DNA of 64,000 nt from an uncultured Burkholderiaceae bacterium (GCA_937871985.1 CALMPB010000384.1:1-64000), one strand, 5' to 3'. Counted from the first letter of the stretch, positions 1 to 9,593 are shown. A program made the numbers and translations. Notes: a model not told the origin generated them from the sequence alone.

Positions 1-21
1 AAGCCGAAGCCGCCAATATTA

Positions 22-1086
22 TTATGCGGCGCCGTTCTGCGCCCTGTGGCGCAGGGCGTGATCCATGAGCACGATGGCCAGCAATGCCTCGGCAATGGGC
101 GTTGCGCGTATGCCCACGCACGGGTCGTGGCGCCCCAGGGTCTGGACGGTTACCGGCTCGCCCGCCCGGTTGACGGACTGGCGCTCGATCCGGATACTGG
201 AAGTGGGCTTGATGGCCAGCGACACGGTAATCGGCTGGCCCGACGAGATGCCGCCCAATATGCCGCCTGCGTTATTGGTCTTGAAGCCGGTGGGCGTGAT
301 TTCGTCGCCATGCTCGGAGCCGCGCTGCGCAATGCTGGCAAAACCCGCACCTATGGACACGCCCTTGACGGCGTTCAAACCCATCATGACGTGGGCGATA
401 TCGGCGTCCAGCCTGTCGTACAGGGGCTCGCCCCAACCCGCCGGCAGGTTTTCCGCCACGACCTCGATGCGCGCCCCGATGGAATCGCCGTCGCGGCGCA
501 ATTGATCCATGAAGGCTTCGAGCTCGGGCACCACCGATGCGCAAGGCGCGTAGAAGGGGTTGCCGGAAACCTCGTCCCAGGACTCGAAGGGAATGGCTAT
601 TGGGCCGAGCTGGCTCATGTAGCCGCGTATCGTGGTGCCGTAGGTTTGGGCCAGCCACTTCTTGGCGATGGCGCCCGCCGCCACCGAGGGCGCCGTCAGC
701 CGCGCCGAGGAACGTCCGCCGCCGCGCGGGTCGCGCTCGCCGAACTTGCGCCAATAGGTATAGTCGGCATGGCCGGGCCGGAAGGTATCGGCGATATTGC
801 TGTAGTCCTTGCTGCGCGCGTCGGTATTGCGGATAAGCAGCCCGATGGGGGTTCCGGTGGTGACGCCTTCGTAGACCCCGGAAAGGATTTCCACCTGGTC
901 GGCTTCCTGGCGCTGCGTAACGTGGCGCGACGTGCCCGGCCGGCGCCGATCCAGTTCGACCTGGATGTCCTGCTCGGACAACGGCAGGCCCGCGGGACAG
1001 CCATCCACCACCGCCCCGATGGCCGGGCCATGGGATTCGCCGAAATTGGTGACGCAAAAAATTTTACCTAGTGTGTTGCCGGACAT
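22..1086 (-). CDS. aroC: Chorismate synthase
   Basis: Converts 5-enolpyruvylshikimate-3-phosphate to chorismate, the last shared step of aromatic amino acid synthesis, in the cytosol with reduced FMN. The 354-residue protein has the usual family length and recognisable signatures: the N-terminal [18 protein letters not shown] block, the RRRPG segment near residue 48, and the GGGRSSAR motif near residue 125. The ATG at 1086 lies at the expected N-terminus; the Shine-Dalgarno sequence is weak. It runs leftward with 125 nt between it and the selO-like gene upstream, so it may have its own promoter. The stop is only 21 nt from the window edge. Family assignment is very secure. Confidence 0.97.
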   Translation of the reverse strand: MSGNTLGKIFCVTNFGESHGPAIGAVVDGCPAGLPLSEQDIQVELDRRRPGTSRHVTQRQEADQVEILSGVYEGVTTGTPIGLLIRNTDARSKDYSNIADTFRPGHADYTYWRKFGERDPRGGGRSSARLTAPSVAAGAIAKKWLAQTYGTTIRGYMSQLGPIAIPFESWDEVSGNPFYAPCASVVPELEAFMDQLRRDGDSIGARIEVVAENLPAGWGEPLYDRLDADIAHVMMGLNAVKGVSIGAGFASIAQRGSEHGDEITPTGFKTNNAGGILGGISSGQPITVSLAIKPTSSIRIERQSVNRAGEPVTVQTLGRHDPCVGIRATPIAEALLAIVLMDHALRHRAQNGAA

Positions 1087-1211
1087 ATGAATTTTCGGGT
1101 TGTAATGAATGGAAGCCTGGCGGCAACCGTAATTATGGCATTGCAGCGATATCTTGCACCACGGCGGCGCTTCGCGACTCCCTAATATGGGTTAACAGGC
1201 CCTAGCCCGCA

Positions 1212-2675
1212 TCACGACGAACAACTGACCTCCAGCCGGCACGCCCACTCCGGCGCCGGCTGAGCATAGGCTTCATAGCCGGAAAGTTCCACATAAGGAT
1301 TGCGCAGCAGCTTGAGCAAGGTCTCGATTTCGCCGGCGTCCTCCTGGTGCGCGGCCTGTATGGCCTGCTCCGCCAAATGGTTCCGCAAGACATACAAAGG
1401 GTTTGCAGACTGCATGGCGGCGATGCGCTCGCTGTCTGGCCGGTTTTCGAGCGTGAGCCGCTGCGCATAGGCCGCCAGCCATGCCTGGGCCGCCGCACGG
1501 TTGGAAAACAGCTCTAGCCACGGCTCGGGATCGCTCAGGGCCTGCGCCAGCCGCCTGAAACCGAGCGTGAAATCGGCTTGCTGGTTATGCAGCAAGCGCC
1601 ACCAGTCGTCCACCAGCACATCGTCGCCCTCGCGCCACTGCAGCCAGCCGAACTTGCGAACCAGATTGCCGCGATAAGCCGCCAGAAAATCGTCTTCGTA
1701 GTGCTGCAGCTCGGCCCGCAAGGCGTCGGCCTCGATGTCCAAGACGGTAAGGCAACTGGCCAGGCGGTAGAGATTCCAGTTCACCACGGAGGGCTGGGCG
1801 TTCCAGGCATAGCGGCCCTGAGCGTCGGTGTGGTTGCACACATGGTTGATCTGGAAGCCGTCCATGAAGCCATACGGACCGTAATCCATGGTCAGGCCCA
1901 ATATGGACATATTGTCGGTGTTCATCACGCCGTGGCAAAACCCCACCGTCTGCCAATCGGCCACGAGTCTGGCCGACCTGGCCACGACCTGGCGCAGAAA
2001 CCTCAGGGCGCTTTCGTCAGGGCCGCCCTCGACCCGGCACTCGGGATAAAACCTGTCGATGACGTAGTCGAGCAGGATGCGCAGGTTTTGCGGGCTGCCG
2101 CCCCAGTGCTCGAACGAGCCGAAACGGATGAAGCTGGGCGACACGCGCGCCACCACCGCGGCCCGCTCTTCGGTTTCACGATAGACCGGGTCGTCGCCGA
2201 CCACGATGGCCAGGGCGCGCGTGGTGGGAATGCCCAGGCCGGCCATGGCCTCGCTGGCCAGGTATTCGCGCACGGAAGAGCGTACGACCGCCCTGCCGTC
2301 GCCCATGCGCGAGTACGGCGTGCGCCCCGAGCCCTTGAGCTGGATTTCCATGGGTCCTTCCGGAGTAGTCACTTCGCCCAGAAGATGCGCGCGGCCGTCG
2401 CCCAACTGGCCGGCCCACACGCCGAACTGGTGGCCGCTATAGACGGCGGACAAGGTCTGGCCGCCACGCAACGGGACGCTGCCCGCACAGACATCCAGAA
2501 AATCCTGCCTGGCCAGTGCGCGGGGCGACAGGCCCAACAGCCCGGCTACTTCGGCATTGGCGTGCAGCAATCGGGGCCGGCGCAAAGGCGTCGTCGCCAG
2601 CCGGGTGTAGAAGGCCGGCGGCAGCTGCGCAAAAGAATTGACGACCTCGAGATCCTGGATGCTGTCGATGCTCAT
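1212..2675 (-). CDS. selO: SelO/YdiU family protein adenylyltransferase (pseudokinase)
   Basis: Members of this family have a protein-kinase fold but transfer AMP from ATP to Ser/Thr/Tyr of target proteins, and take part in the oxidative stress response. The 487-residue product has family blocks including YSGHQFG, GQLGDGRA, LKGSGRTPYSR and the FCHGVMNTDNMSILG segment corresponding to the catalytic loop. I chose the ATG at 2675 rather than a longer frame reaching 2993, because it has a GAAAGGGG Shine-Dalgarno sequence and overlaps the upstream DUF2069 stop as ATGA, and because the longer frame only reads the DUF2069 gene out of frame. The C-terminal selenocysteine/cysteine region ends in Cys-Ser-Ser, as in many SelO proteins. 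The in vivo substrates are unknown. Confidence 0.93.
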   Translation of the reverse strand: MSIDSIQDLEVVNSFAQLPPAFYTRLATTPLRRPRLLHANAEVAGLLGLSPRALARQDFLDVCAGSVPLRGGQTLSAVYSGHQFGVWAGQLGDGRAHLLGEVTTPEGPMEIQLKGSGRTPYSRMGDGRAVVRSSVREYLASEAMAGLGIPTTRALAIVVGDDPVYRETEERAAVVARVSPSFIRFGSFEHWGGSPQNLRILLDYVIDRFYPECRVEGGPDESALRFLRQVVARSARLVADWQTVGFCHGVMNTDNMSILGLTMDYGPYGFMDGFQINHVCNHTDAQGRYAWNAQPSVVNWNLYRLASCLTVLDIEADALRAELQHYEDDFLAAYRGNLVRKFGWLQWREGDDVLVDDWWRLLHNQQADFTLGFRRLAQALSDPEPWLELFSNRAAAQAWLAAYAQRLTLENRPDSERIAAMQSANPLYVLRNHLAEQAIQAAHQEDAGEIETLLKLLRNPYVELSGYEAYAQPAPEWACRLEVSCSS

Positions 2676-3061
2676 TGCGCCCCTTTCTGGATTGCGCTTT
2701 TTGCCTTGGCCGCCCTTTTTGCCGGCCGCAGATAAAAAATGGCACAAAAATAAAAACCTAGCGACAAAATGATTTCGATCCAGGCCATGGCCACGGATGC
2801 GGAGGACGGATCGGAATAGGCCCGGACGATGCCCTCCATAAGGTAAAGCAGAACGAGCATGGCGGCCCATTGCAGCGTGTAAAGGCTGCCCTTGAGCACC
2901 CCGCGCAGCGGAAACAGCAGCGGCAGAACCTTCAAGACCAGCAGCGAACCGCCGGGACGCAAGGGCGCGACGCCAAGCTCCCAGACCAGGCAAAGGGCGA
3001 TGAGTCCGACCAGGAAAAAAATGGCGCCATAGCGCAGAACAGGGTTAAGTTGCGTATTCAT
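2672..3061 (-). CDS. DUF2069 family small inner-membrane protein
   Basis: A predicted 129-residue integral membrane protein with about four hydrophobic segments: residues 10-28, 38-52, 60-78 and 88-108 (approximate). The C-terminal tail is basic (PAKRAAKAKS). The sequence resembles the DUF2069 family, whose role is not known. The longest frame starts at 3124, but the ATG at 3061 begins the typical MNTQLNP N-terminus. Its stop overlaps the selO start by 4 nt (ATGA), so the two are probably translationally coupled in one leftward operon. It is divergent from the yihY-like gene, with 84 nt between them that must hold both promoters. Confidence 0.8.
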   Translation of the reverse strand: MNTQLNPVLRYGAIFFLVGLIALCLVWELGVAPLRPGGSLLVLKVLPLLFPLRGVLKGSLYTLQWAAMLVLLYLMEGIVRAYSDPSSASVAMAWIEIILSLGFYFCAIFYLRPAKRAAKAKSAIQKGAQ

Positions 3062-3145
3062 ACTGGTATTATTACTCGAATCCGCCGCCGCGGCATGCGT
3101 GGACGATAGCCCGGCCATCCACACCCGCCACGCCGAATCCTATTC

Positions 3146-4525
3146 ATGAATACCAACACCAACGACCTGCCCGCTTCCGACACCGACGCCCCCGCCGAGC
3201 GCATGCGGGCCTGGGTCGTCAATTCCGGCAAGGTGCTGCGCTACGCCGCACAGCGCGCGGGCGAAAAAAAACTGCCCCAAGTCGCATCCAGCCTGACTTT
3301 CACCACGGTTCTGGCCATTGTTCCCCTGCTGGCCGTCGTGCTGTCGCTGTTCACGGCGTTTCCGTTGTTCGCCGACTTCAAGGACGCCCTGGAAAGCTTC
3401 CTGACCAGCAACCTCATGCCGCCGACCGTCTCCGACACGGTCATGAACTATCTCAACCAGTTCGCCGCCAAGGCTTCGGGCCTGACCACGGTGGGAGCCG
3501 CCTTCCTGATCGTGGTGTCGGTCATGCTGATCATGACCATCGACACCGCCTTCAACGACATCTGGCACGTCGAGCAGCAGCGCCCCTTGCGCCAGCGCAT
3601 GCTGGTGTACTGGGCCATTATTTCCTTGGGGCCCGTGCTGGCCGGGGCCAGCCTGTGGACGACGTCGTATCTGGCCCGTGAATCATTGGGTCGCGTGCAG
3701 GAAATCGCGCCGGCCCTGAACGTGGTGCTGTCGTTCGTGCCGCTGGTCATCACGGGCCTGGGTTTCGCCGCCCTGTTCGTAACCGTTCCCAACCGGCAGG
3801 TGTACTGGCGCGATGCCCTGGCAGGCGGATTCGGCACGGCCATCGTGCTGGAAATCATGAAGTCGGGCTTTGCGCTGTACATCACGCGCTTTCCGTCCTA
3901 CACCATCATCTACGGCGCGTTCGCCACCCTGCCCATCTTCCTGCTATGGATCTACCTGTCGTGGCTGGCCGTGCTGTTCGGCGCCACCGTCGCGGCGACG
4001 CTGCCATCGCTGCGCCTGCGCCGCTGGGCGGAAAACCGCCAGCCCGGCTCCGCCTTCGTCGACGCGATCAACGTCATGCGCACGTTACGAAGCTCCCAAG
4101 GAACGCCCACCCCTGGGCGCAGCCTGCGTTTCCTCAGCGCGCACTTGCGCCTGCATCCCGATGAACTGCTCATCGTTCTCAGAACCTTGAAACGCCTGGG
4201 ATACGTGGTGCCGACGCACGAAAAGGGCGCGGAACAATGGGCCCTGACCTGCGACGTGCGCGATGCCGACCTGGGCAGGATCATCGACGCACTGCTGATA
4301 GACCGCAGCCAGATAGGCCTGCTCGAAGACCCGGGGCTGCTCGACGCCATTTCGGCATCGCTGGCGCAGTCGCCGCCGGTCACGCTCGAACAGATCATGG
4401 ATGCCGGGCAAAGCGCGGATCAAAAACACAACGAAACGCTATCCGAAAGCATCGTTATGATGCAAAATAGTCCCAAAGAAGCACACCAGTCGAACCAGGA
4501 GGCCCACCATGTTGAAAGTCAGTGA
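3146..4525 (+). CDS. YihY/BrkB-family inner-membrane protein with C-terminal cytosolic extension
   Basis: A 459-residue polytopic membrane protein of the YihY/BrkB (formerly misnamed RNase BN) family. The membrane core, roughly residues 30-290, contains the family segment ASSLTFTTVLAIVPLL and the AGGFGTAIVLE and YTIIYGAFATLPIFLLWIYLSW blocks. E. coli YihY ends near residue 290; here about 170 more residues follow, with a sequence resembling a winged-helix or helical cytosolic domain. Such extensions are common in betaproteobacterial homologues. The function is unresolved: BrkB was linked to serum resistance in Bordetella, and transport has been proposed. The last 17 nt overlap the CBS gene and supply its CAGGAGG ribosome binding site, so the pair is coupled. 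Confidence 0.88.
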   Translation: MNTNTNDLPASDTDAPAERMRAWVVNSGKVLRYAAQRAGEKKLPQVASSLTFTTVLAIVPLLAVVLSLFTAFPLFADFKDALESFLTSNLMPPTVSDTVMNYLNQFAAKASGLTTVGAAFLIVVSVMLIMTIDTAFNDIWHVEQQRPLRQRMLVYWAIISLGPVLAGASLWTTSYLARESLGRVQEIAPALNVVLSFVPLVITGLGFAALFVTVPNRQVYWRDALAGGFGTAIVLEIMKSGFALYITRFPSYTIIYGAFATLPIFLLWIYLSWLAVLFGATVAATLPSLRLRRWAENRQPGSAFVDAINVMRTLRSSQGTPTPGRSLRFLSAHLRLHPDELLIVLRTLKRLGYVVPTHEKGAEQWALTCDVRDADLGRIIDALLIDRSQIGLLEDPGLLDAISASLAQSPPVTLEQIMDAGQSADQKHNETLSESIVMMQNSPKEAHQSNQEAHHVESQ

Positions 4526-4979
4526 AATATTGCGCGTCAAGGGGCATACCCTTTATACCGCCACCCCTGACACACCTATTGCCCAGGCCCTCGAAACCAT
4601 GAGCGAGCAAGACATCGGCTCTTTGGTCATCATGGATCACGGCGAACTGGTCGGCATGCTTACCTTCCGCGAAATCATCCGGCATCTGCATGCCAACCAG
4701 GGCGTTACCGGCCCCAATACCATCCGCAGCATCATGGACGACGCTCCGGTCAGCGTCACCCCCAACACCAGCGCCGACGAAGTCCAGCGCCTGATGCTCG
4801 ACAAGCATGCCCGCTACATGCCCGTCATGGACGGCCCGGTGCTGCAGGGCGTCATTTCCTTCTACGACATGGCGCAAGCGATTGTTGCGGCACAACAATT
4901 CGAAAACACCATGCTCAAGGCCTACATCCGCGACTGGCCCGGCGACCACACCGACGCCGAAGCCAAAGAACAGAACTAA
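4509..4979 (+). CDS. Tandem CBS-domain protein
   Basis: A 156-residue cytosolic protein made almost wholly of two CBS motifs (about residues 7-65 and 75-135), with the typical ends VIMDHGELVGMLTFREI and PVMDGPVLQGVISFYDM. CBS pairs bind adenine nucleotides and act as regulatory modules. With no attached catalytic domain, the partner protein is unknown. The gene starts inside the end of the yihY-like gene, whose coding sequence carries the CAGGAGG Shine-Dalgarno sequence, so it is probably made together with that membrane protein and might regulate it (inference). It ends before a perfect 9-bp hairpin at 4990-5010. Confidence 0.88.
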   Translation: MLKVSEILRVKGHTLYTATPDTPIAQALETMSEQDIGSLVIMDHGELVGMLTFREIIRHLHANQGVTGPNTIRSIMDDAPVSVTPNTSADEVQRLMLDKHARYMPVMDGPVLQGVISFYDMAQAIVAAQQFENTMLKAYIRDWPGDHTDAEAKEQN

Positions 4980-4989
4980 CGCTGTTTAT

Positions 4990-5010
4990 GGGAAATGCCC
5001 GGCATTTCCC
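4990..5010. terminator. Perfect hairpin between convergent genes
   Basis: The arms GGGAAATGC (4990-4998) and GCATTTCCC (5002-5010) are perfect inverse complements around a 3-nt loop. The hairpin lies in the 53-nt gap between the convergent CBS and nitroreductase genes. It lacks a clear T-run on either strand, so it is either a weak bidirectional terminator or a 3'-end stabilising structure. Confidence 0.55.
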
Positions 5011-5032
5011 CGCAAATCCATTCGGCCTTCGG

Positions 5033-5665
5033 CTACACCACGCGGCATACCTCGTCGAATTCAAGACGAGGCAAGCGGCCAAAGAGCTTGCTGTGATCGC
5101 CGTGGCCCAGATTACATATGAAATTGGTCCTGACGCTCGTGCCGGACCAGAACTCCCGGTCGACCGCCTCGGCATCGAATCCCGACATCGGGCCGCAATC
5201 CAGCCCGATGGCGCGGGCCGCGACGATGAAATATCCACCTTGCAATGTGGCATTGCGGAAAGCGGTCAGCTCGGCATGGCGGCTGTCGGCCGCGTCGGAA
5301 AATACGCTCTTGGCCGTCGGGCTATGAGGAAAAAGCCGCGGCAAATACTCGTAAAACTTATAGTCGGTGCCGATGATGGCGGTGACCGGCGCCGACATGG
5401 TTTTCTCTACGTTCCCGGGCGACAGATGCGGTTTCAGCCTTTCCCTGGCGGCATCGCTGCGCAGAAAAATCATGCGTGCCGGCGAACAGTTCATCGAAGT
5501 CGGCCCCCATTTCATCAAATCGTAGAGCCGGCGAAGCTGTTCGTCATCAACCCCCTGCCCGGCCCAACCGTTGTGAGTCCGTGCCTCGCGAAACAAGGCA
5601 TTCAAAGCATCTTCCGAAATCGCGGTGGCCGCGCTGGCTTGTGTCGTCGTCATGTCATCGAGCAT
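5033..5665 (-). CDS. RutE-like nitroreductase-family NAD(P)H oxidoreductase
   Basis: A 210-residue FMN-dependent nitroreductase-fold protein closest in appearance to the RutE/HadB group (malonic semialdehyde reductase of the pyrimidine Rut pathway). Supporting blocks are the N-terminal [12 protein letters not shown], the [12 protein letters not shown] segment near residue 53, and [16 protein letters not shown]. It is the last gene of the leftward operon and overlaps the preceding hydrolase gene by 11 nt if the ATG at 5665 is used. The ATG at 5653, 1 nt after that gene's stop, is an equally plausible start, and neither has a good ribosome binding site. No other rut genes are nearby, so reduction of a different aldehyde, enone or nitro intermediate is possible. 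Confidence 0.8.
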   Translation of the reverse strand: MLDDMTTTQASAATAISEDALNALFREARTHNGWAGQGVDDEQLRRLYDLMKWGPTSMNCSPARMIFLRSDAARERLKPHLSPGNVEKTMSAPVTAIIGTDYKFYEYLPRLFPHSPTAKSVFSDAADSRHAELTAFRNATLQGGYFIVAARAIGLDCGPMSGFDAEAVDREFWSGTSVRTNFICNLGHGDHSKLFGRLPRLEFDEVCRVV

Positions 5666-6533
5666 TTAGGGACATCAACTGCAAAGCTGCCCGGAATATG
5701 CTTCCGTTCGCGTTTGTCAGCTCATCAAGAATGGTGAAGTGGTTGCAGCCTGCACAGTCGATTTGCCTGGAATGATTGGATGGCCAGGCGCGTCGAACAA
5801 TGGCTGCCTGCGCGAGAAAACCGGCATTCTCCTGTGTTCCTGTCGCGGTCAGAAAAGGCGCGGAACTGCTGGGTTGCGTCAAGGCGGGGCTTAGTTTCAC
5901 GGCTCGCTCGTTGTCTAGCGAGACCATCTTCATCAGGGACGGCACCCGCAAAAGAGGCCTCAGGTCGTAGAGTCCGCTGATGCCTATTCCCCCTTCCACC
6001 GTGCGGGCCGGCAACGCGGGATGAACGCGCTGCCAATTGGTCGCAAGCAGCATGGCGGCAAGCTGCCCGCCCGCGGAATGGCCACAGGCATACAGGCTAT
6101 GAGCCGGCGCCCTCCACTCCGATGCGTTCGCATACAGCCAGGCCGCCGCTGCACGCACCTGGCCCACGATGTGCTCTATGGTTACTGCGGGGCATAAAGC
6201 GTAATTGACAACCGCGACGGCGTATCCAGCCTTGTTGAACTCGGGCGCCACCAGCGACGCGTCGGACTTGTCGAGTGAATGCCAGTATCCGCCATGAATA
6301 TACATGAGCGTGCCCTTGGGATCGCCCGGCGGCAGGAAGATATCCAGCCGCTCGGACTCATCCTGGCCGTAGGCAATATCCAGCCGGGCCGCACCCTCCT
6401 GCAGTGCGCGAGTGCGGCAGGCGGCGGAATCGCTTGCCCATCGGGCAAAGATAGCCGCGTATCCCGGAGTCGATGCACGTGCGTTATAGAGAGCCTCGCC
6501 ATCGGACGAGGCATTGCCGGGATGGTTAGCCAT
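5655..6533 (-). CDS. Alpha/beta hydrolase, HGGYW (kynurenine formamidase-like) subgroup
   Basis: A 292-residue cytosolic alpha/beta hydrolase. HGGYW (about residues 80-84) forms the oxyanion-hole motif typical of AFMID-type arylformamidases and related carboxylesterases. GHSAGG (nucleophile Ser near 153) is the nucleophile elbow, and a late [10 protein letters not shown] block supplies the likely catalytic His. These point to hydrolysis of an ester, formamide or lactone. The longest frame starts at 6584 inside the upstream gene; I prefer the ATG at 6533, which sits 10 nt after that gene's stop. No kynureninase or tryptophan dioxygenase gene is nearby, so kynurenine is probably not the substrate. 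Confidence 0.82.
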   Translation of the reverse strand: MANHPGNASSDGEALYNARASTPGYAAIFARWASDSAACRTRALQEGAARLDIAYGQDESERLDIFLPPGDPKGTLMYIHGGYWHSLDKSDASLVAPEFNKAGYAVAVVNYALCPAVTIEHIVGQVRAAAAWLYANASEWRAPAHSLYACGHSAGGQLAAMLLATNWQRVHPALPARTVEGGIGISGLYDLRPLLRVPSLMKMVSLDNERAVKLSPALTQPSSSAPFLTATGTQENAGFLAQAAIVRRAWPSNHSRQIDCAGCNHFTILDELTNANGSIFRAALQLMSLNAR

Positions 6534-6543
6534 TACGTATGCC

Positions 6544-7440
6544 CTAGCCCGCCGCGACCGCGATATTTTCGACGATGGCGACAACTTCGGCGCGCGCTTT
6601 GGCGTTCAACCCGGCTATGGGCGGACGCGCCGGACCCGCGTCGCGTCCCGCCATGGCCATGGCTTCCTTGATGACCACGGGAAACGACGCCAGCGCCCAC
6701 GCGGCGCGCAGCGGGGCGAAGATATTCGAAATACGCAGCGCCTCGGCGTAATCGCCGGCCTGCACGGCGTCGTACAGCCGCACCATGAGTTCCGGAAATA
6801 CATTGGCGGCGGGCGAAATCGTGCCTTGCGCTCCATGCAGCATCATGGAGACAGCCAGAGTGTCCCTGCCGGAAAACAACAATGATTTGCGCGGCGCGAG
6901 CAATTGATACTCTATCGACTGGGTAAGGTCGCCGGCGGAGTCCTTGACGCCCACGATATTGTCGGCAATGTCCATGCAGCGAGCCAGGGTCTTGGGAAGG
7001 ACATTGACGCTGGTACGCGGCGGGTTGTTGTACAGCATGACAGGCAGCCTGGTCGCCTTGGCGATCGCCGTATAGTGCTCGACCAGCTCGTCCTGGGAGG
7101 GCTGGACGAAATACGGCGTGATCACCAGCGCCAGATCGGCCCCCATGGCTTCGGCCGCTTTGGTGATTTCTATGGCCTGGCGCGTAGTGGCGGCACCCGT
7201 GCCGGCATACAGAGGCACGCGGCCGTTGATGGTCTCGGTGGCAGTTTCCAGCAGTTGCAGATGCTCGCGGGTATCAAGCGCGAAAAACTCGCCCTGGCTT
7301 CCCGCCACCGAGATGCCGTGCACCCCCGCGTCGATATAGCCGTCGATCAGTTCGGATATGCGCTTGACGTCCAGGGAATAGTCGGCGGCGAACGGAGTCG
7401 CCATGGCGGGGATGACGCCGTGGAATTTCGAAATGTCCAT
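6544..7440 (-). CDS. DHDPS/N-acetylneuraminate lyase-family aldolase or hydratase
   Basis: A 298-residue TIM-barrel class I aldolase-type protein. The Schiff-base lysine is Lys166 in GVKDSAGD and the conserved Tyr is Tyr137 in LYNNPP. The usual GTTGE motif reads GSQGE (47-51), which argues against a true 4-hydroxy-tetrahydrodipicolinate synthase and for a catabolic paralogue acting on another 2-oxo acid. I chose the ATG at 7440 because GGAG lies 6 nt upstream. A longer in-frame start at 7473 would overlap the ABC gene stop as ATGA and cannot be excluded. Its place between ABC transporter and hydrolase genes suggests carbon-carbon cleavage late in the operon's pathway (inference). Confidence 0.85.
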   Translation of the reverse strand: MDISKFHGVIPAMATPFAADYSLDVKRISELIDGYIDAGVHGISVAGSQGEFFALDTREHLQLLETATETINGRVPLYAGTGAATTRQAIEITKAAEAMGADLALVITPYFVQPSQDELVEHYTAIAKATRLPVMLYNNPPRTSVNVLPKTLARCMDIADNIVGVKDSAGDLTQSIEYQLLAPRKSLLFSGRDTLAVSMMLHGAQGTISPAANVFPELMVRLYDAVQAGDYAEALRISNIFAPLRAAWALASFPVVIKEAMAMAGRDAGPARPPIAGLNAKARAEVVAIVENIAVAAG

Positions 7441-7469
7441 TAGTTCTCCATGAATTGTTTTACGGGCGT

Positions 7470-8276
7470 TCAATCGACGCCCATCAGGTGTCCGAGCTGG
7501 GCGACATAGCGGCCGAACTCGACAGATTCTTTACTGGTCCGGGGGTCGCGCGGACGCGGCAGATCGATACGTATGTCCTCCACGATCCTCCCCGGATGCT
7601 CGGACATCACGAGTATGCGATCCGATAAAAAGACGGCTTCCGCAATGCTGTGCGTAATAAGCAGCACGGTTTGGCGCATTTCTTGCCAGATGCGCAGCAA
7701 CTCGACATTGAGCTGGTCGCGCGTGAGCGCGTCGAGCGCTCCAAAAGGCTCATCGAGCAACAGGACGTTGGGACGTGTGAGCAATGCTTGACCCAAGGCA
7801 GCCCGCTGACGCATCCCGCCCGAGAGCTGATGCGGATAGTTATGGCGGAACTTTTCCAGTTTCAGAATCGGCAGCACGGCCTCCAGGCGCTGGTCGATCT
7901 CGGCCTTGGGCAATTTGCGCACCTCCGCGGCCAGCCGGATATTGTTTTCGACGGTATCCCAGGGGAGCATATTGTGAGTCTGGAAAACCACTCCGACGTC
8001 ATCGGACATGTCACGATACGATTGCCTGTGGCCCAGCACTGTTACCGCCCCGCCCTCGTCGGGGTCGAGCAGGCCGGCGACGATACGCAGCAACGTGCTT
8101 TTGCCGCAGCCGCTGGGGCCGAGGATGGACACGAACTCGCCACGTGGAATGGTGAAGTCCACCTTTTCCAGCGCTCTGACGGAGATGGAGCCGTTGAAGG
8201 TTTTCGTGACGCCGTCGATACGAACGGCGGTATCGACCCCACGTCCTTCCTGGCTTGCGCTCATGGTATGTGTCAT
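7470..8276 (-). CDS. ABC transporter ATP-binding protein (SsuB/TauB/ThiZ-type)
   Basis: A 268-residue ATPase for the NMT1/SsuA-type importer in this operon. It has Walker A GPSGCGKST (53-61), signature LSGGMRQRAALGQAL, Walker B VLLLDEPFGALD and a THSIAEAVFL switch region. This is the nitrate/sulfonate/taurine/pyrimidine-precursor importer group; the ligand cannot be read from the ATPase. The longest frame begins at 8534, but its first 86 residues only read the VOC gene out of frame. The start at 8276 overlaps the VOC stop as TGATG. Partner permease and binding protein lie at 8734-9501 and 10138-11154. Confidence 0.93.
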   Translation of the reverse strand: MTHTMSASQEGRGVDTAVRIDGVTKTFNGSISVRALEKVDFTIPRGEFVSILGPSGCGKSTLLRIVAGLLDPDEGGAVTVLGHRQSYRDMSDDVGVVFQTHNMLPWDTVENNIRLAAEVRKLPKAEIDQRLEAVLPILKLEKFRHNYPHQLSGGMRQRAALGQALLTRPNVLLLDEPFGALDALTRDQLNVELLRIWQEMRQTVLLITHSIAEAVFLSDRILVMSEHPGRIVEDIRIDLPRPRDPRTSKESVEFGRYVAQLGHLMGVD

Positions 8277-8677
8277 CACTTTTTGGCGCCCACCCACCCG
8301 CCCTGCGAAATATCGAAGACGACGCCGTCCTGGTCGCGGAATTTCATTTCGTAATACAGGCTGGTCTTGTCGTGCGGCAGGTCCATGAAGAACGTGCCCC
8401 CATGCTCCTCGATGAGCTTGCGCTGCTCGTCCAGGTCGTCCACCCAGAAGCCGAAGTGATGCGTACCGATCCAGTTCTTGCCACGCTCGAGCCCTGCCGC
8501 CTCGTCGGTCTTGTAATTGAGCAAGGCCAGGCAAATGGTGCCGTCGGACAGGTAGACGCCATCGGCGATGGGCGAGTATGTCGGCTCGACGATTTCAAGT
8601 CCGAAGACTTCGCTGTAGAATTTTGCGGCTTTCTGGGGATCGGGTACTGCAAGTGCAATGTGACGAAGCTTTGCCAT
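8276..8677 (-). CDS. VOC-superfamily (glyoxalase/extradiol dioxygenase-like) protein
   Basis: A 133-residue single-unit vicinal-oxygen-chelate protein with two beta-alpha-beta-beta-beta modules. The first begins KLRHIALAVPDPQKAAKFYSE and the second holds GTHHFGFWVDDL; His residues in these blocks are likely metal ligands. Family members include glyoxalases, epimerases, isomerases and ring-cleavage dioxygenases. Here the operon context suggests a metal-dependent step in a catabolic pathway, but the reaction is not determined. I use the ATG at 8677, preceded by AGGAG at good spacing; the longer frame to 8749 runs into the permease gene. It interrupts the ABC transporter genes, a sign that transport and catabolism evolved as one unit. 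Confidence 0.83.
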   Translation of the reverse strand: MAKLRHIALAVPDPQKAAKFYSEVFGLEIVEPTYSPIADGVYLSDGTICLALLNYKTDEAAGLERGKNWIGTHHFGFWVDDLDEQRKLIEEHGGTFFMDLPHDKTSLYYEMKFRDQDGVVFDISQGGWVGAKK

Positions 8678-8733
8678 GATAGGCTCCTGAAAAAAAGGGA
8701 TGATCGAAAATTTCGGTTGAACAAGGCCGTGCG

Positions 8734-9501
8734 CTACAGGCCGCGCCACCAGACGCGCTTGGCGAACAGCTCAACGATCAGGTAAAGCAGCGCGGCCACA
8801 ACGGAAACCGTGATGAGCGCCGCGAATAGATAATCCGTGCGGGCATTGGCCGTCGTATCCAGGATGAGATGGCCCAGGCCATGTTCCGACCCGACGAACT
8901 CGCCGACGATGGCTCCGATTACCGCCAACGGCATGGCCTGCTTGCAGCCGTCAAGAATGAAGGGAAGGGCCGAAGGCACGTACAGACGCCTGAACATGAC
9001 CCGGGCTGGCGCTCGTATGGCGCGGAAATGCTCGACCAGGTTTGCCGGCGTCGCCGCCAGGCCGCCCATGGTGGCAATGACGACCGGGAAAAAGGCGAAC
9101 ATGAACGCCATGAGGATTTTCGATATGTCGCCATAGCCGAACCAGATGATCATCAAGGGGGCCAAGGCGATCTTGGGCACGCCCTGAAAGACCACGATCA
9201 GGGGGTACAGCGTGCGCCGCAGCGTGAACCATCCGTGGATGGCCAGGCCCAGCACTATGCCCAGGACCACGGCAAGAAAGAATCCCGCCAAGACCTCCTG
9301 GGTGGTAATCCACGACTGCAGAAGCAGGTTCGTTTTGTTCACCCACATGCTTTCGAGCACCTTCGACAAAGGTGGAAGCAGGTAGGGCTTGATATGAAAA
9401 ATGACGACGACTTTTTCCCACAGCACAGCCACCACGGCGAACAGGATGATGGGATCGATGTACCGCCGCAGGGCTTGCAGGCGTAAGGACTGCTGTTGCA
9501 T
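8734..9501 (-). CDS. ABC transporter permease (SsuC/TauC-type)
   Basis: A 255-residue inner-membrane permease with about six transmembrane segments and the BPD_transp_1 EAA-type loop around IRAPARVMFRRLYVPSALPFILDG. It pairs with the ATPase at 7470-8276 and the binding protein at 10138-11154. The longest frame starts at 9615 but the first 38 residues lack homology and overlap the neighbouring VOC gene. The ATG at 9501 has GGAG 7 nt upstream and is preferred. Substrate unknown; the family carries sulfonates, nitrate, taurine, pyrimidine precursors and aromatic acids. Confidence 0.92.
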   Translation of the reverse strand: MQQQSLRLQALRRYIDPIILFAVVAVLWEKVVVIFHIKPYLLPPLSKVLESMWVNKTNLLLQSWITTQEVLAGFFLAVVLGIVLGLAIHGWFTLRRTLYPLIVVFQGVPKIALAPLMIIWFGYGDISKILMAFMFAFFPVVIATMGGLAATPANLVEHFRAIRAPARVMFRRLYVPSALPFILDGCKQAMPLAVIGAIVGEFVGSEHGLGHLILDTTANARTDYLFAALITVSVVAALLYLIVELFAKRVWWRGL

Positions 9502-9593
9502 ACGATGTCTCCGATGCATTGTTTTTATAGTTGAAGACCGCGGGGCGCGGCGATTCGTCGATCGTTCAAGCCCCGCGGTCGCGTACCGTTCTC

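Noticed and set aside
5033..6533. A pyrimidine (Rut) or kynurenine pathway based on the RutE-like and formamidase-like genes.
   Set aside because: No rutABCDFG, kynureninase or tryptophan dioxygenase genes are present; the two families are broad and the operon context is different.
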